A stretch of 64,000 nt of DNA from RHKX01 sp963826475 (GCA_963826475.1 CAWGXC010000003.1:434001-498000); one strand, 5' to 3'; positions 9,094 to 17,855 are shown, counted from the stretch's first letter. Made by a program: numbers and translations. Notes: generated by a model not told the origin, from the sequence alone.

Positions 9094-10257
9094 ATGGAGG
9101 GCTCGCCCGCACCAAGCGCCGGCGAGAGGCAGCCCGCCTCGGGAATCCTCGCCGCCGCGACCCCACGGGAGCCGACCGTGCGCGGGATCCTGCGCGTGGT
9201 TGCGACGGTAGTAGCCAGCGCGTTCGCGCTCTATCTGCTCTACAAGCTGCGGACGCCGATCAGCTGGCTGCTCTTCGCGACCTTCGTCGCGGTCTCGGTC
9301 TCCGCCCCCGTGAACCTCCTCAGCCGGCGGATGCCCCGGGGCGCGGCGATAGCGATCGTCTACTTCGGCCTGATCCTGATTCCCATCGTGATCGGGGCGA
9401 TCCTGGTCCCGCCTGCGGTGCGGGCGACGAGCGACCTCGTGTCGAACTTTCCCGCCTACGTCGACGATCTCAACACCACCGTTCAGAACAGCGACACCCT
9501 GAAGAACCTGAACGAGAACTTCGATCTCGTCGGCAAGCTGCGCGACCTCGCCGACAATGCGGCCGGCTCGCTCGACGATGTCGCAACCACGCTGGCAAAC
9601 CTCGGGGCCGGCCTGCTCGGCTCGCTCTTCGCGCTCTTCACGATCCTGGTCATGAGCATCTTCATCGTCGGCCGCGGTCACGTCTGGACTCAGGCGGTCC
9701 TGAGGACGCGGCGGCCGGAGGAGGCTGAGGCGATCGGCAGGGCCCTCGACCGCATGGCGGTCGCGGTCTCCGGATACGTCGGCGGCGCGCTGGCGCAGGC
9801 GACGATCGCCGGCGTCGCGTCGTTCACGATGCTCTCGATCCTGGGCGTGCCCGCGCCGCTCGCTCTGGCGGTGCTGATCGCGATGCTCGACTTGATCCCG
9901 CTGGTGGGCGCGACCGTCGGCGCATTCCTCGTCGGGCTCGTCACGCTCTTCACCGACTTCCCAACGGTCACGATCGTCTGGGTGATCTTCGCGATCGTCT
10001 ACCAGCAGTTCGAGAACTACGTCGTCCAGCCGCGGATCCAGGGGCGGGCGGTCGAGCTGGACCCGTTCGTCATCGTGGTCGCGGCGCTGTTCGGCGGCAC
10101 GCTGCTCGGAGTCGTGGGCGCTCTGCTCGCGATTCCGGTCGCGGCTGCCCTGCAGATCGGCGTTCGCGAGTTCCTCGCCTACAGGCGAGGGGGTCTGGAG
10201 GCGATCGAGGCACAACAGGGCGACGATCCAGCGCCGGCGACCCCGGCGCCCGGCTAG
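9094..10257 (+). CDS. AI-2E/PerM family membrane permease
   Basis: Multi-pass inner-membrane protein of 387 residues with the AI-2E transporter (PerM/YdiK) architecture. There are two hydrophobic segments near residue 30-100 and a soluble helical stretch with many Asn/Asp. A second hydrophobic block follows with a family-typical segment (LDLIPLVGATVGAF) and then YQQFENYVVQPRIQG. Substrate is unknown; family members include quorum-signal exporters and Na+/H+ antiporters. It sits between pilB and pilT but has its own leaderless-type promoter and is followed by a hairpin, so it may be an independent unit. ATG 9094 was chosen over GTG 9034 for that reason. Confidence 0.87.
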   Translation: MEGSPAPSAGERQPASGILAAATPREPTVRGILRVVATVVASAFALYLLYKLRTPISWLLFATFVAVSVSAPVNLLSRRMPRGAAIAIVYFGLILIPIVIGAILVPPAVRATSDLVSNFPAYVDDLNTTVQNSDTLKNLNENFDLVGKLRDLADNAAGSLDDVATTLANLGAGLLGSLFALFTILVMSIFIVGRGHVWTQAVLRTRRPEEAEAIGRALDRMAVAVSGYVGGALAQATIAGVASFTMLSILGVPAPLALAVLIAMLDLIPLVGATVGAFLVGLVTLFTDFPTVTIVWVIFAIVYQQFENYVVQPRIQGRAVELDPFVIVVAALFGGTLLGVVGALLAIPVAAALQIGVREFLAYRRGGLEAIEAQQGDDPAPATPAPG

Positions 10258-10270
10258 CAATTCGCGTGCC

Positions 10271-10297
10271 GTCCGGGCGGTTGGCGTCCGCCCGGAC
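10271..10297 (+). terminator. Hairpin, possible terminator after the permease gene
   Basis: GTCCGGGCGG (10271-10280) and CCGCCCGGAC (10288-10297) form a perfect 10-bp stem with a 7-nt loop. No T-tract follows, as is common in actinobacteria, so termination is plausible but not proven. Confidence 0.5.
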
Positions 10298-10315
10298 TCA
10301 AGGTCGAGGCCATCT

Positions 10316-11467
10316 TTGACGATCAAGGTCGGGATGAGCCAGTTCGACTTCGCAGATGTACTCACCGAGATGGTTGCGGCAAAGGCCTCCGACGTCCATC
10401 TGACCCCGGGCTTCGCGCCCGCGATCAGGGTCCAGGGCAACATCCGCCGTATGGAGGGGCAGCCCGAGCTGACCACTCAGCACACCCGTGAGATCGTCTA
10501 TTCCATCCTCAACGACGATCAGCGCAAGCGGTTCGAGACGAACAAGCAACTCGACTTCGCTTACGCGATTCCGGGCGTCGCGCGCTTCCGCGTCAACGTC
10601 TTCTTCCAGCGCGGCGCGATCAGCGCTGCGTTCCGGCACATCCCCGAGAACATCAAGTCGCTCGCGGAGCTCAACCTGCCGCCGATCCTCACGGAGTTCA
10701 CGCGCAAGCCTCGCGGCTTCGTCCTCGTCACGGGCCCGACCGGCTCGGGCAAGACGACGACCCTCGCCGCCATGGTCGACGCGATCAACCGGGAGCGCGA
10801 GGAGCACATCCTCACGATCGAGGACCCGATCGAGTTCATGCACCCGCACCGCAAGTGCATCGTCAACCAGCGAGAGATCGGCTCGGACGCTCCCGATTTC
10901 GCCCTCGCGCTGAAGGCCGCGCTGCGTCAGGACCCCGATGTGATCCTCGTCGGCGAGATGCGCGACCTGGAGACGATGTCGACGGCCCTGACCGCGGCGG
11001 AGACCGGCCACCTCGTCTTCGCGACGCTGCACACCCAGTCGACCGCCCAGACGGTCGACCGCATCATCGACGTCTTCCCGGCCGGCCAGCAGCACCAGGT
11101 CCGGATGCAGCTCTCCATCGCCCTGCAGGGCATCGTCACCCAGCAGCTGCTGCCGACCCCCGACGGCGCCAGCCGCGTCTGCGCCTCCGAGATCCTCGTT
11201 CCGACCCCTGCGATTCGCAACCTGATCCGGGAGGGTAAGACCCACCAGATCTACTCGGCGATTCAGACCTCCGGGGCGAGCGGGATGCAGACCATGGATT
11301 CCCATCTCGTCCAGCTCGTCCGCCAGGGCAAGATCACCCGGGAGCTCGCCGAGCGGCGGGCCTCGGTGCCGGAGGAGTTCAAGCGGCTTCTCGGCCCCGC
11401 GGCCCAGAACGGCGGCCCCCAGTCCCCGGCCCATGCGCGGACGGCGAGCATCGGCTCTCCGGCCTGA
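10316..11467 (+). CDS. pilT: Type IV pilus retraction ATPase PilT
   Basis: Hexameric ATPase that depolymerises pili and powers twitching and DNA uptake. At 383 residues it lacks the N-terminal domain and zinc site of PilB. It has Walker A GPTGSGKTT at 140-148, Walker B (QDPDVILVGEMRDLET), a His box (FATLHTQST) and the PilT-specific AIRNLIREGK motif in the C-terminal part. The start is uncertain: TTG 10316, or ATG 10334 with AAGG 5 nt upstream, which is the better ribosome site. It is followed 11 bp later by pilC. Confidence 0.95.
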   Translation: MTIKVGMSQFDFADVLTEMVAAKASDVHLTPGFAPAIRVQGNIRRMEGQPELTTQHTREIVYSILNDDQRKRFETNKQLDFAYAIPGVARFRVNVFFQRGAISAAFRHIPENIKSLAELNLPPILTEFTRKPRGFVLVTGPTGSGKTTTLAAMVDAINREREEHILTIEDPIEFMHPHRKCIVNQREIGSDAPDFALALKAALRQDPDVILVGEMRDLETMSTALTAAETGHLVFATLHTQSTAQTVDRIIDVFPAGQQHQVRMQLSIALQGIVTQQLLPTPDGASRVCASEILVPTPAIRNLIREGKTHQIYSAIQTSGASGMQTMDSHLVQLVRQGKITRELAERRASVPEEFKRLLGPAAQNGGPQSPAHARTASIGSPA

Positions 11468-11478
11468 GGACCTGAATC

Positions 11479-12711
11479 ATGAGCACCTTCGCCTTCCGAG
11501 CTGTCGATGTCGCCGGGGTCCCATCCCGCGGCGAGCTCGAGGCGGGCTCGAAGGGTCACGTCACCGAGCAGCTCCGCCAGCGCGGGCTGATCGTCCTCGA
11601 CGTCACCGAGAAGCGCGAGTCGCTGAAGATCGAGCCGTTCAAGCGCTTCCAGAAGATCGACCTGCGCGAGCTTTCGATCTTCTCCCGTCAGTTCGCCACT
11701 CTGATCTCCTCGGGGATGCCGATGCTGCGTTCCCTCCACACGCTCGAGGACCAGACCGAGGACGAAGCGATCACCAAGGCGGTCATCGGCCTGCGCCAGG
11801 ACGTCGAGGCGGGTAGCTCGGTAGGTGACGCCATGGAGCGGCACCCCGACGTCTTCGATCCGCTTTATCGCTCGATGGTGCGGGCGGGGGAGAGCTCCGG
11901 TCAGCTCGAGCAAGCGCTCGACATGGTCGCCTTCCAGATCGAGAAGCTCGACGCCCTGCGTCGGCAGGTTCGCTCCGCGATGATGTACCCGCTCCTCGTC
12001 TTCAGCTTCGCGCTGGTCGTGGTGATCATCGTCGTCGCCTTCATCGTGCCCGTCTTCGTCGGGCTCTTCGAGGAGCTCGCCTCGGAGAATCCGGACGTCT
12101 CCTCCTCGCTCCCGCTGCCGACGCAGATCGTCGTCTCCGGCTCGGATCTGATGACCGGCTCCTTCTACATCGTGATTCCCGTCGTCGCCGCGCTGTTCTA
12201 CGCGTTCCGACGCTGGAAGAAGACGGATTCCGGCGCCTACCAATGGGATGCGATCAAGCTCAAGCTGCCGATGAAGATCGGCGACGTCGTCCAGAAGATC
12301 GCGATCGCGCGCTGGTCGCGGATCTTCTCGGGCACGATCGCCGCCGGCGTGCCGATCCTCCAGGCCGTGAAGATCGCCGGCGAGACCGCCGGCAACAAGG
12401 TGATCGAGCGAGCGATGGAGGACGTTTACGCCTCGGTTCGCCGCGGCGGGACGATCACGGGACCGCTGGAGGCCGAGCCGGTCTTCCCGACCATGGTCTC
12501 GCACATGGTTGCCGTCGGTGAGGAGACCGGTCAGCTCGAGCACATGCTCGGCAAGATCGCCGACTTCTACGAGGCCGAGGTCGACGCGAAGATCAAGGCG
12601 CTGACGGCTCTGATCGAGCCGGTGATGATCATCGGCGTAGGCGGCGTCGTCGGGTTCATCGTGATCGCGATGTACCTGCCGATCTTCAGCCTCTACGACA
12701 AGATCCGCTAA
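11479..12711 (+). CDS. pilC: Type IV pilus inner-membrane platform protein PilC
   Basis: Polytopic platform protein (GspF family) on which PilB and PilT act. The 410 residues contain two T2SSF domains: the first around residues 70-200 (LSIFSRQFATLISSGMP and later GESSGQLEQAL), the second around 270-400 with the repeated GEETGQLEHMLGKIADFYE pattern. Membrane helices lie near residues 170-195, 225-245 and at the C-terminus. Start ATG 11479 has an AGGA ribosome site. A possible hairpin and then the first minor-pilin trio follow. Confidence 0.95.
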   Translation: MSTFAFRAVDVAGVPSRGELEAGSKGHVTEQLRQRGLIVLDVTEKRESLKIEPFKRFQKIDLRELSIFSRQFATLISSGMPMLRSLHTLEDQTEDEAITKAVIGLRQDVEAGSSVGDAMERHPDVFDPLYRSMVRAGESSGQLEQALDMVAFQIEKLDALRRQVRSAMMYPLLVFSFALVVVIIVVAFIVPVFVGLFEELASENPDVSSSLPLPTQIVVSGSDLMTGSFYIVIPVVAALFYAFRRWKKTDSGAYQWDAIKLKLPMKIGDVVQKIAIARWSRIFSGTIAAGVPILQAVKIAGETAGNKVIERAMEDVYASVRRGGTITGPLEAEPVFPTMVSHMVAVGEETGQLEHMLGKIADFYEAEVDAKIKALTALIEPVMIIGVGGVVGFIVIAMYLPIFSLYDKIR

Positions 12712-12732
12712 CCGAACTGAATGTAAGGGTTT

Positions 12733-12758
12733 GTGGCGAGCAACTCCCTATTCGCCAC
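12733..12758 (+). promoter_or_regulatory. Hairpin ahead of the first minor-pilin trio
   Basis: GTGGCGA (12733-12739) pairs with TCGCCAC (12752-12758) across 12 nt. It lies between the pilC stop and the Shine-Dalgarno of the next gene. It could terminate, attenuate or protect the processed mRNA; no T-tract follows. Confidence 0.35.
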
Positions 12759-12781
12759 CGAGAAGGTCAAGGACGGCCTCT

Positions 12782-13411
12782 ATGAATGAAACTGAAGTCA
12801 CTTCCCTCGACGGGCGGCGTTCTTGCTGCTGGTCGCTCGGCGCCGAGGAGGGTTTTTCGCTCCCGGAGATCCTGATCACCATGTCCCTCCTAATCGTCTT
12901 GCTGACGATTCTCGTGCAGCCGCTCATGAGTGGCTCGCGGATTGCGAACCGCGAGCTCAAGCGCGCTGTATCGGTCAGCAGTGGCGAGCTGGCGCTGTAC
13001 CAGATGACTCGAGAGCTGCGACAGAGCTCCGCGGTCTACTCGGCGACCAGCACCCAAATAGACGTTGCCGTCACATCCGGCGGTACCACCCGGCGAGTGA
13101 TCTACAAGTGCGACTCCCAGCCCGTGGGCAGTGCCTACAAGCAGTGCGTGCGGGCTTCGAGCACCGATCTCAGCGTGGCACCCAGCATCACCGGCGCGCC
13201 GGTCGTCGTCAGCTCGCTGATCAACGGCACGGCAGATGACTCGAACACCCCCGTTTTCGGCTACACCCCGACCGCGACGGCCCCGACCTACGTCACCATC
13301 AACCTCTTGGTGCCTGCCTCGAACGGTGCCGGCGGGGGGTACCTCACCGGCTATCAGCACCGGATCGCCCTCAACGGCGGGGTCTACCTCCGGAATCTGG
13401 GCGCCCAGTGA
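12782..13411 (+). CDS. Minor pilin, first trio, member 1
   Basis: Type IV pilin-like protein of 209 residues. It has a prepilin leader ending GAEEG, with predicted cleavage after Gly24. The mature N-terminus FSLPE keeps Glu5, followed by a hydrophobic helix. The globular part resembles PilW/PulJ-type minor pilins in size and in its Ser/Thr-rich strands. Start ATG 12782 was preferred over GTG/TTG codons upstream because AAGGACG lies before it. Its end overlaps the next gene as GTGA. It is processed by the prepilin peptidase encoded at 21777. Exact pilin subtype is inferred. Confidence 0.85.
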   Translation: MNETEVTSLDGRRSCCWSLGAEEGFSLPEILITMSLLIVLLTILVQPLMSGSRIANRELKRAVSVSSGELALYQMTRELRQSSAVYSATSTQIDVAVTSGGTTRRVIYKCDSQPVGSAYKQCVRASSTDLSVAPSITGAPVVVSSLINGTADDSNTPVFGYTPTATAPTYVTINLLVPASNGAGGGYLTGYQHRIALNGGVYLRNLGAQ

Positions 13412-13995
13412 AGCAGCAGCGAATAGCCGCCGAGGATGGCCTCAGCCTCGTCGAGCTCCTGGTGGCGATGACGGTTCTCGTCGTCGGAATCCTCGCGTTC
13501 ATCCAGGCAACCGTTCCGTCTCAACGCTCGATCACCAGCTCTGAGGTCCTCGCCACCGAGGCCGATGTCGCGGATCAGGAGATCGACCGGATCGTCTCGC
13601 TCGGCTACGCGGGCGTGGGGCTCGCCTCGGCGCCGACCCAGTCCAGCAACCCCGATGACCCTCGCTACTACGTCAGATCAGGCAATCGCTTTCAGTGGGA
13701 TCGCGACGTCGCAGCGAACGATGAGCCGCTGTGCCTCCCGGCTACCGGGTGCACGGGTTCGCTCGCGACCGGCCCGATTACCTGGAGTTCAGGGCAGATG
13801 ACCGGATCGCTCTACCGCTACGTCACCTGGGTCGACGACCCCTGTGATCCGACCGCGAGCCCGCAGAAGTGCCCGACCACAACGGATTACAAGCGGATCA
13901 CGCTCGCAGTCACTCACTCCGGCGCCGGTTACCCGAAGACCCCCTACCTGGTTTCGACGATCGTCGCCGACCCTTCCGCGATGGGGCCCGGATGA
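13408..13995 (+). CDS. Minor pilin, first trio, member 2 (PilV-like)
   Basis: A 195-residue prepilin. The leader ends at Gly11 in EDG; the mature sequence LSLVE keeps Glu5, and the helix LLVAMTVLVVGILAFIQA is typical. The body has a Trp-rich segment and Cys pairs (CLPATGC, CDPTASPQKC) that could form disulfides outside the cell. Start GTG 13408 overlaps the preceding stop (GTGA), and its own stop is overlapped by ATGA of the third member, so the trio should be translated together. PilV-like naming rests on the helix and order, not on a full match. Confidence 0.85.
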   Translation: MKQQRIAAEDGLSLVELLVAMTVLVVGILAFIQATVPSQRSITSSEVLATEADVADQEIDRIVSLGYAGVGLASAPTQSSNPDDPRYYVRSGNRFQWDRDVAANDEPLCLPATGCTGSLATGPITWSSGQMTGSLYRYVTWVDDPCDPTASPQKCPTTTDYKRITLAVTHSGAGYPKTPYLVSTIVADPSAMGPG

Positions 13996-15416
13996 CCCCC
14001 GCCCGGAGCGAGACCCGCGCTCGGCTCGACGCGAGCTCTGAGTCCGGGGTGGCGCTGGTGGTGGCCATCGAGGTGATGCTCGTCCTCGGACTCCTAGCCG
14101 TGGCAGTCATCGCGGCCGGCTCATCACTGGGCTCCTCGACGCTCCGCGATGCGAGCTCGACGCGGGCCTTGGCCACCGCCAACGCAGGACTCGAGATCGC
14201 CCGCTACCGACTCAACCGAATTCAGCCGGCGAATTGCCTGACCGACCGATCAGTCGCGACCGGCAGCGGCGGCGCGGCAGCGGGCGAGTGTCCCGCATTT
14301 TCTGGATCCATGGGGAACGGGGCGACGTACAAGTACTGGGTCACCCCCCCGATCACCGCCAGCAACGTGAGCTGCGCCAGCGTGCCGACCGTACCGGCCA
14401 CCACTGCAGCCGACCAGCGCTGCATCACCGCCGCGGGCACGGTGAACGGCGTAACCCGTCGGGTGCAGGCACTGGTGGGAGCACAGCTTGGCCGGAGAAT
14501 CTTTCCGCTCTCGGGGATAGTCGGCCTCGACGGAATCGCAATCACCGAGAACGGCTTCGGCAACATCAACGGTCCCCTTGGCTCGAATGGCGCCCTAACC
14601 CTGAAAGGTTGCCAATCACCGGGCGTGGCAACCACATGGGACCCGGGGCCGGGTTCTCCTGGTGCAACCGCGACTGGCTGCAGCGTTCAAGCCGCGAGTC
14701 CGGTCCGCACGGCTCCTTACACCTTGGAGGCGGTCGATCCGATCTACGCGGGGACCGAGCTGGCGGCGAACAACGACAACTCAATCTTCACCGCGGGGAG
14801 CATCGGGGCCAGCACCGCTACGGGCTTCAGCTACAACGCATCGACCCGATCCCTCGCCGACAACACCACCACGGCGCTGACTCTCGACGGGCCCAATCCG
14901 AGGGCGAATTCAGGGGGAGTCTGGGTATTCAACGTCTGCTCACTCAACTTCACCCATGCCGGAACCCAGATCAGGCTTCTCAATGGCGCGCAGATGAAGT
15001 TACTCGTCGATTCGTCCAGTCGAGCCGGCTCGGGCTGCTCGAGCGCCGGATCGATCACCATCTCGAACACGTCCTGCTTCAACATGGTCGTCTGCGCCAG
15101 TCCGGGTACCCCGGGAAACCCGGCGGATCTGCAGATCTACCAGTACTCCTCCTCGAGGATCGATGTCTCCAATCAGGCGGGATTCTCCGCGGCTCTCTAC
15201 GCGCCCAACGCGGAGGTCAAGTTCACGAACAAGTCGACGTTCTACGGCGCGATCGCCGCGAAGAAGATCACGGCGACCAATGGCCTCGACTTCTACGGGG
15301 GTGACGTGAGCGGCATCCGCATCGGCGGCAGCGGGCTTTACCTCCGCGCCCGGCCTGGCTGGACGGAATGTTCGTCGGTTGCGACCACGTCCACCGATCC
15401 GGAATCCGGCTGCTAG
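13992..15416 (+). CDS. Minor pilin, first trio, member 3 (PilX-like, no Glu5)
   Basis: 474 residues beginning with a pilin-like helix after ESG (Gly19). The mature sequence VALVV lacks the Glu5 found in the other two, as in PilX/GspK-type tip pilins. The long extracellular part is Ser/Thr/Asn-rich. It ends in beta-helix-like repeats around YAPNAEVKFTNKSTFYGAI, resembling the DUF7305-type domain seen at the ends of such proteins. Start ATG 13992 overlaps the preceding stop. It probably caps a minor-pilin complex; role inferred from position and missing Glu5. Confidence 0.8.
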   Translation: MTPARSETRARLDASSESGVALVVAIEVMLVLGLLAVAVIAAGSSLGSSTLRDASSTRALATANAGLEIARYRLNRIQPANCLTDRSVATGSGGAAAGECPAFSGSMGNGATYKYWVTPPITASNVSCASVPTVPATTAADQRCITAAGTVNGVTRRVQALVGAQLGRRIFPLSGIVGLDGIAITENGFGNINGPLGSNGALTLKGCQSPGVATTWDPGPGSPGATATGCSVQAASPVRTAPYTLEAVDPIYAGTELAANNDNSIFTAGSIGASTATGFSYNASTRSLADNTTTALTLDGPNPRANSGGVWVFNVCSLNFTHAGTQIRLLNGAQMKLLVDSSSRAGSGCSSAGSITISNTSCFNMVVCASPGTPGNPADLQIYQYSSSRIDVSNQAGFSAALYAPNAEVKFTNKSTFYGAIAAKKITATNGLDFYGGDVSGIRIGGSGLYLRARPGWTECSSVATTSTDPESGC

Positions 15417-15465
15417 ACCCGGCTGACCGAAGCCCGCAGCGGAGGGAGGCGGGTCAAGGTCGATT

Positions 15466-15493
15466 GGCCACGGGACGCGATCCCGACGCGGCC
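15466..15493 (+). terminator. Hairpin after the first minor-pilin trio
   Basis: CGGGA (15471-15475) and TCCCG (15481-15485) form a stem with a 5-nt loop. It is flanked by GGCC at 15466 and 15490 that can extend the fold. It fills most of the 97-bp gap before the TauE-like gene; there is no T-tract. Confidence 0.35.
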
Positions 15494-15513
15494 TACGTCA
15501 GGATGCTCAGCCG

Positions 15514-16266
15514 ATGAGCTTGCTCGAGTCGATCTTGGTCCTCTCAGCGGGCCTCGCCGCGGGGACCATCAACGCGGTCATCGGCTCCGGCACGCTGATT
15601 ACTTTTCCCGTCTTGCTCGCGGTCGGCTATCCGCCGATCCTCGCCAACGTCTCCAACAACATCGGCCTGGTCCCCGGTGCCGCGAGCTCGGCGATCGGCT
15701 ACCGCCACGAGCTTCGCGGCAGCCGCCAAAGGCTGCTGCGCTACGCCCCGGCGACGATCGTCGGCTCGGCGATCGGCTCCGCCCTGCTGTTGTCGTTGCC
15801 GGAGAACTCGTTCAAGCGAATCGTCCCGATCCTGATCGCGGTATCGCTGATCCTGATCGTCTTTCAGCCGCGCATCTCGCGGTGGGCGACGGCGAGGAGG
15901 GGGCTGGCGAAGCCGCATGGTGGCGGCCTGCTGCGGGCCGGGATCTTCGGCACCGGCGTCTACGGTGGCTACTTCGGCGCCGGCCAGGGCATTCTCCTGT
16001 TCGGCCTCCTGGCGATCTCACTGCCCGATGACCTGCGCGAGCTCAACGCGGTCCGAGCGGTCCTCGCCGGTATCGCCAACGGCGTGGCGGCACTGGTCTT
16101 CGTCTTCGCCGCGGACATCGCCTGGCTGCCGGTGCTCCTGATCGCCGTGGGCTCAACGATCGGCGGCCTGATCGGGGCCGGGATCGGCAAGCGACTCCCG
16201 GACCCGGTCCTCCGGGGGGTGATCGTCGTCGTCGGAGTGGCCGCGATCCTGAAGCTCGTGCTCTGA
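15514..16266 (+). CDS. TauE/SafE (TSUP) family membrane transporter
   Basis: Polytopic 250-residue protein with the TSUP pattern of two hydrophobic halves. The first has GTINAVIGSGTLITFPVLL near the N-terminus, the second GTGVYGGYFGAGQGILLFG; both repeats carry the family glycine motif. Family members move sulfite, sulfoacetate or other organic anions. The substrate here cannot be read from sequence. An AGGA sequence precedes the ATG by 10 nt. It sits inside the pilus locus with no evident functional link, and may simply have inserted there. Confidence 0.88.
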   Translation: MSLLESILVLSAGLAAGTINAVIGSGTLITFPVLLAVGYPPILANVSNNIGLVPGAASSAIGYRHELRGSRQRLLRYAPATIVGSAIGSALLLSLPENSFKRIVPILIAVSLILIVFQPRISRWATARRGLAKPHGGGLLRAGIFGTGVYGGYFGAGQGILLFGLLAISLPDDLRELNAVRAVLAGIANGVAALVFVFAADIAWLPVLLIAVGSTIGGLIGAGIGKRLPDPVLRGVIVVVGVAAILKLVL

Positions 16267-16323
16267 GATTTGGACACCCTCCAACCGGGTAGCCCGGGAC
16301 TGAACTCGACGTCAGGAGGAAGC

Positions 16324-16584
16324 ATGGCCGACGATCACGGACCGTCCATCAAGGACGACGAGCTCTACGAGAAGCTCCGCGACGACGGCGCCGGCGAGGA
16401 GAAGGCCGCGCGCATCGCCAACGCCAAGGCGGCCGGTGAGGACGTCTCCAAGAAAGGCGGTGAATCCGGGAGCTACGAGGACTGGACCGTCGATGACCTG
16501 CGTGAGCGAGCTGCCGAGCTCGACGTAGAGGGCCGCTCGAGCATGGATAAGGACGCACTGGTGAACGCGCTACGCGACCGCTGA
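16324..16584 (+). CDS. Small acidic DUF7218-like protein with Rho-N-like C-terminus
   Basis: 86 residues, highly charged. The N-terminal half (KDDELYEKLRDDGAGEEKA, then ARIANAKA and KKGGESGSYEDW) matches a small actinobacterial family I recall as DUF7218. The C-terminal half (DLRERAAELDVEGRSSMDKD) looks like a SAP/Rho N-terminal-type helix-extended-helix, which in other proteins binds nucleic acid. The start is fixed by a perfect AGGAGG 6 nt upstream of ATG. Function unknown. It converges with the secreted-protein gene on the other strand, 3 bp away. Confidence 0.8.
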   Translation: MADDHGPSIKDDELYEKLRDDGAGEEKAARIANAKAAGEDVSKKGGESGSYEDWTVDDLRERAAELDVEGRSSMDKDALVNALRDR

Positions 16585-16587
16585 GGG

Positions 16588-17013
16588 CTAGCTTCGGCCT
16601 TCGGGGGGTGCGGGCCGCACCACCAGCCGGCCGATCACGCGTCCGCTGCTCGCGTCCGTGATCGCGACGGAGCCGGGATCGCGAAGCAGGACGTTGAAGA
16701 TGGCGGGGGCTGCGGGGGCGGCGTTCGCGATCAGCCCGAAGTCGGCGATCTCGACTTCGAGAGGCCTGGGGGCGCTCACGGTGAGGCTGAGCTGGTCGCC
16801 GACGTTCGCCCGCACCGTGGAAGGCGAGCTCGGTGACGCCGGGAGGAGCTCGTTGACCTCCGCGCCGCCGGTGGTGGACCCGGTGAGGTCGAGGGCCGTC
16901 GTCGTCGAACTCTCGGTCGAAGCCGTGATCGGACGCTGTGGAGCGATTGCGGCAGCGGCGATCGAGATCGCGAAGAGGACTCCCATGACGATGATCAGGC
17001 GGCGGGCGGCCAT
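16588..17013 (-). CDS. Hypothetical secreted or membrane-anchored protein
   Basis: 141 residues on the minus strand. A basic start (MAARR) followed by a 20-residue hydrophobic segment (IIVMGVLFAISIAAAAIA) is either a signal peptide or an anchor. The rest is Ser/Thr-rich, then a beta-rich domain that ends in polar residues. I recognise no family. It is divergent from pilA, with a palindrome between them, so it could share control with the pilin. Codon usage looks like that of its neighbours. Confidence 0.6.
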   Translation of the reverse strand: MAARRLIIVMGVLFAISIAAAAIAPQRPITASTESSTTTALDLTGSTTGGAEVNELLPASPSSPSTVRANVGDQLSLTVSAPRPLEVEIADFGLIANAAPAAPAIFNVLLRDPGSVAITDASSGRVIGRLVVRPAPPEGRS

Positions 17014-17050
17014 AAGTTCAAGCCTCGCGAGGGTGGCATCCCAGAGCCAT

Positions 17051-17068
17051 CTAGGGGCCAGCCCCTAG
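17051..17068. promoter_or_regulatory. 8+8 bp palindrome, possible operator
   Basis: CTAGGGGC (17051-17058) and GCCCCTAG (17061-17068) are perfect inverted copies separated by 2 bp. They lie in the 212-bp gap between the divergent secreted-protein gene and pilA. The short centre suits a dimeric repressor or activator better than a terminator. The rest of the gap shows no clear -35/-10 pair. Confidence 0.45.
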
Positions 17069-17225
17069 ACACGTGTCCAGGCTGCACCCTGAATTGCTCA
17101 AGGCGAGCGCCCGAGCGGCCGATGAGGCTGGCATCAGAGGAAACACGCCAGCACTTCAACGCGATCGCAGTAAGACCTGCGGACCGGTTCTGGCTCACCG
17201 AGTACCACCCCCAAGGAGGGTAACC

Positions 17226-17684
17226 ATGCTACGAAAGCTCCGAACCAGGAGTGCCGAGGAATCAGGGTTCACCCTGGTCGAGCTCCTCGTTGTGATGCTC
17301 ATCCTGGGCATCCTGGCCGCGATCGCGATCCCCGCGTTCTTCAGTCAGCGAGACAAGGCCAAGGACTCCGACGCCAAGGCTCAGGTGAACACCGCGCAGA
17401 CCGCGATGGAGACCTGCGCGACTGACAACAACGGCTCATACGCAACCTGCAACCTCGCCAAGCTGCAGGCGATCGAGCCGACGATCAAGAGCACCGTCTC
17501 GACCGGTACGCCGACGTCGAACACCTACACGGTGACGGCAACGTCGGCAACCACCAACACGTTCTCGGTTGCTCGAGCGGCGAGCGGCGCGGTCACGTAC
17601 CCGTGCTCGGTGCCCGCATCGACCGGTAACGCGAACGCCGGATGTCCCGCGGCGCTCGGCGCCACCGGCGTCTGGGCCCCGTAA
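17226..17684 (+). CDS. pilA: Major type IV pilin
   Basis: 152-residue prepilin. The 14-residue leader ends EESG; the mature protein starts FTLVE with Glu5 and the classic helix LLVVMLILGILAAIAIPAF. The globular part has two pairs of cysteines that could form disulfides, one around METCATDNNGSYATC, one near the C-terminus (YPCSVP and AGCP). It is called the major pilin for three reasons. It is the shortest and most PilA-like, has the strongest ribosome site in the window (AAGGAGGG at 17213-17220, 5 nt before ATG), and is followed by an unusually stable 3' structure. Predicted high expression is inferred. Confidence 0.92.
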   Translation: MLRKLRTRSAEESGFTLVELLVVMLILGILAAIAIPAFFSQRDKAKDSDAKAQVNTAQTAMETCATDNNGSYATCNLAKLQAIEPTIKSTVSTGTPTSNTYTVTATSATTNTFSVARAASGAVTYPCSVPASTGNANAGCPAALGATGVWAP

Positions 17685-17712
17685 GGCCAGGCGACTCGTA
17701 ACGCCAACACCG

Positions 17713-17764
17713 CGAGCTTCGGCTCGAACCGGAATGGACGAGGCGGGCGCAAGCCCGCCTCGTC
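17713..17764 (+). terminator. Double-hairpin 3' end of the pilA transcript
   Basis: The first hairpin is CGAGC-TTCG-GCTCG (17713-17726), a UUCG tetraloop. The second is a perfect 12-bp GC-rich stem (GACGAGGCGGGC at 17737-17748, GCCCGCCTCGTC at 17753-17764) closed by GCAA, a GNRA tetraloop. The pair should stop transcription and protect the pilin mRNA from 3' decay. Confidence 0.8.
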
Positions 17765-17855
17765 TCGTTCTGGGCCGCCGATGCAACGACCCGCCGAACG
17801 TCGAATCTTCGGCCCCACCCTCAAGCTGGAGGCGGCTTCTACCGATGCTTGCGCT

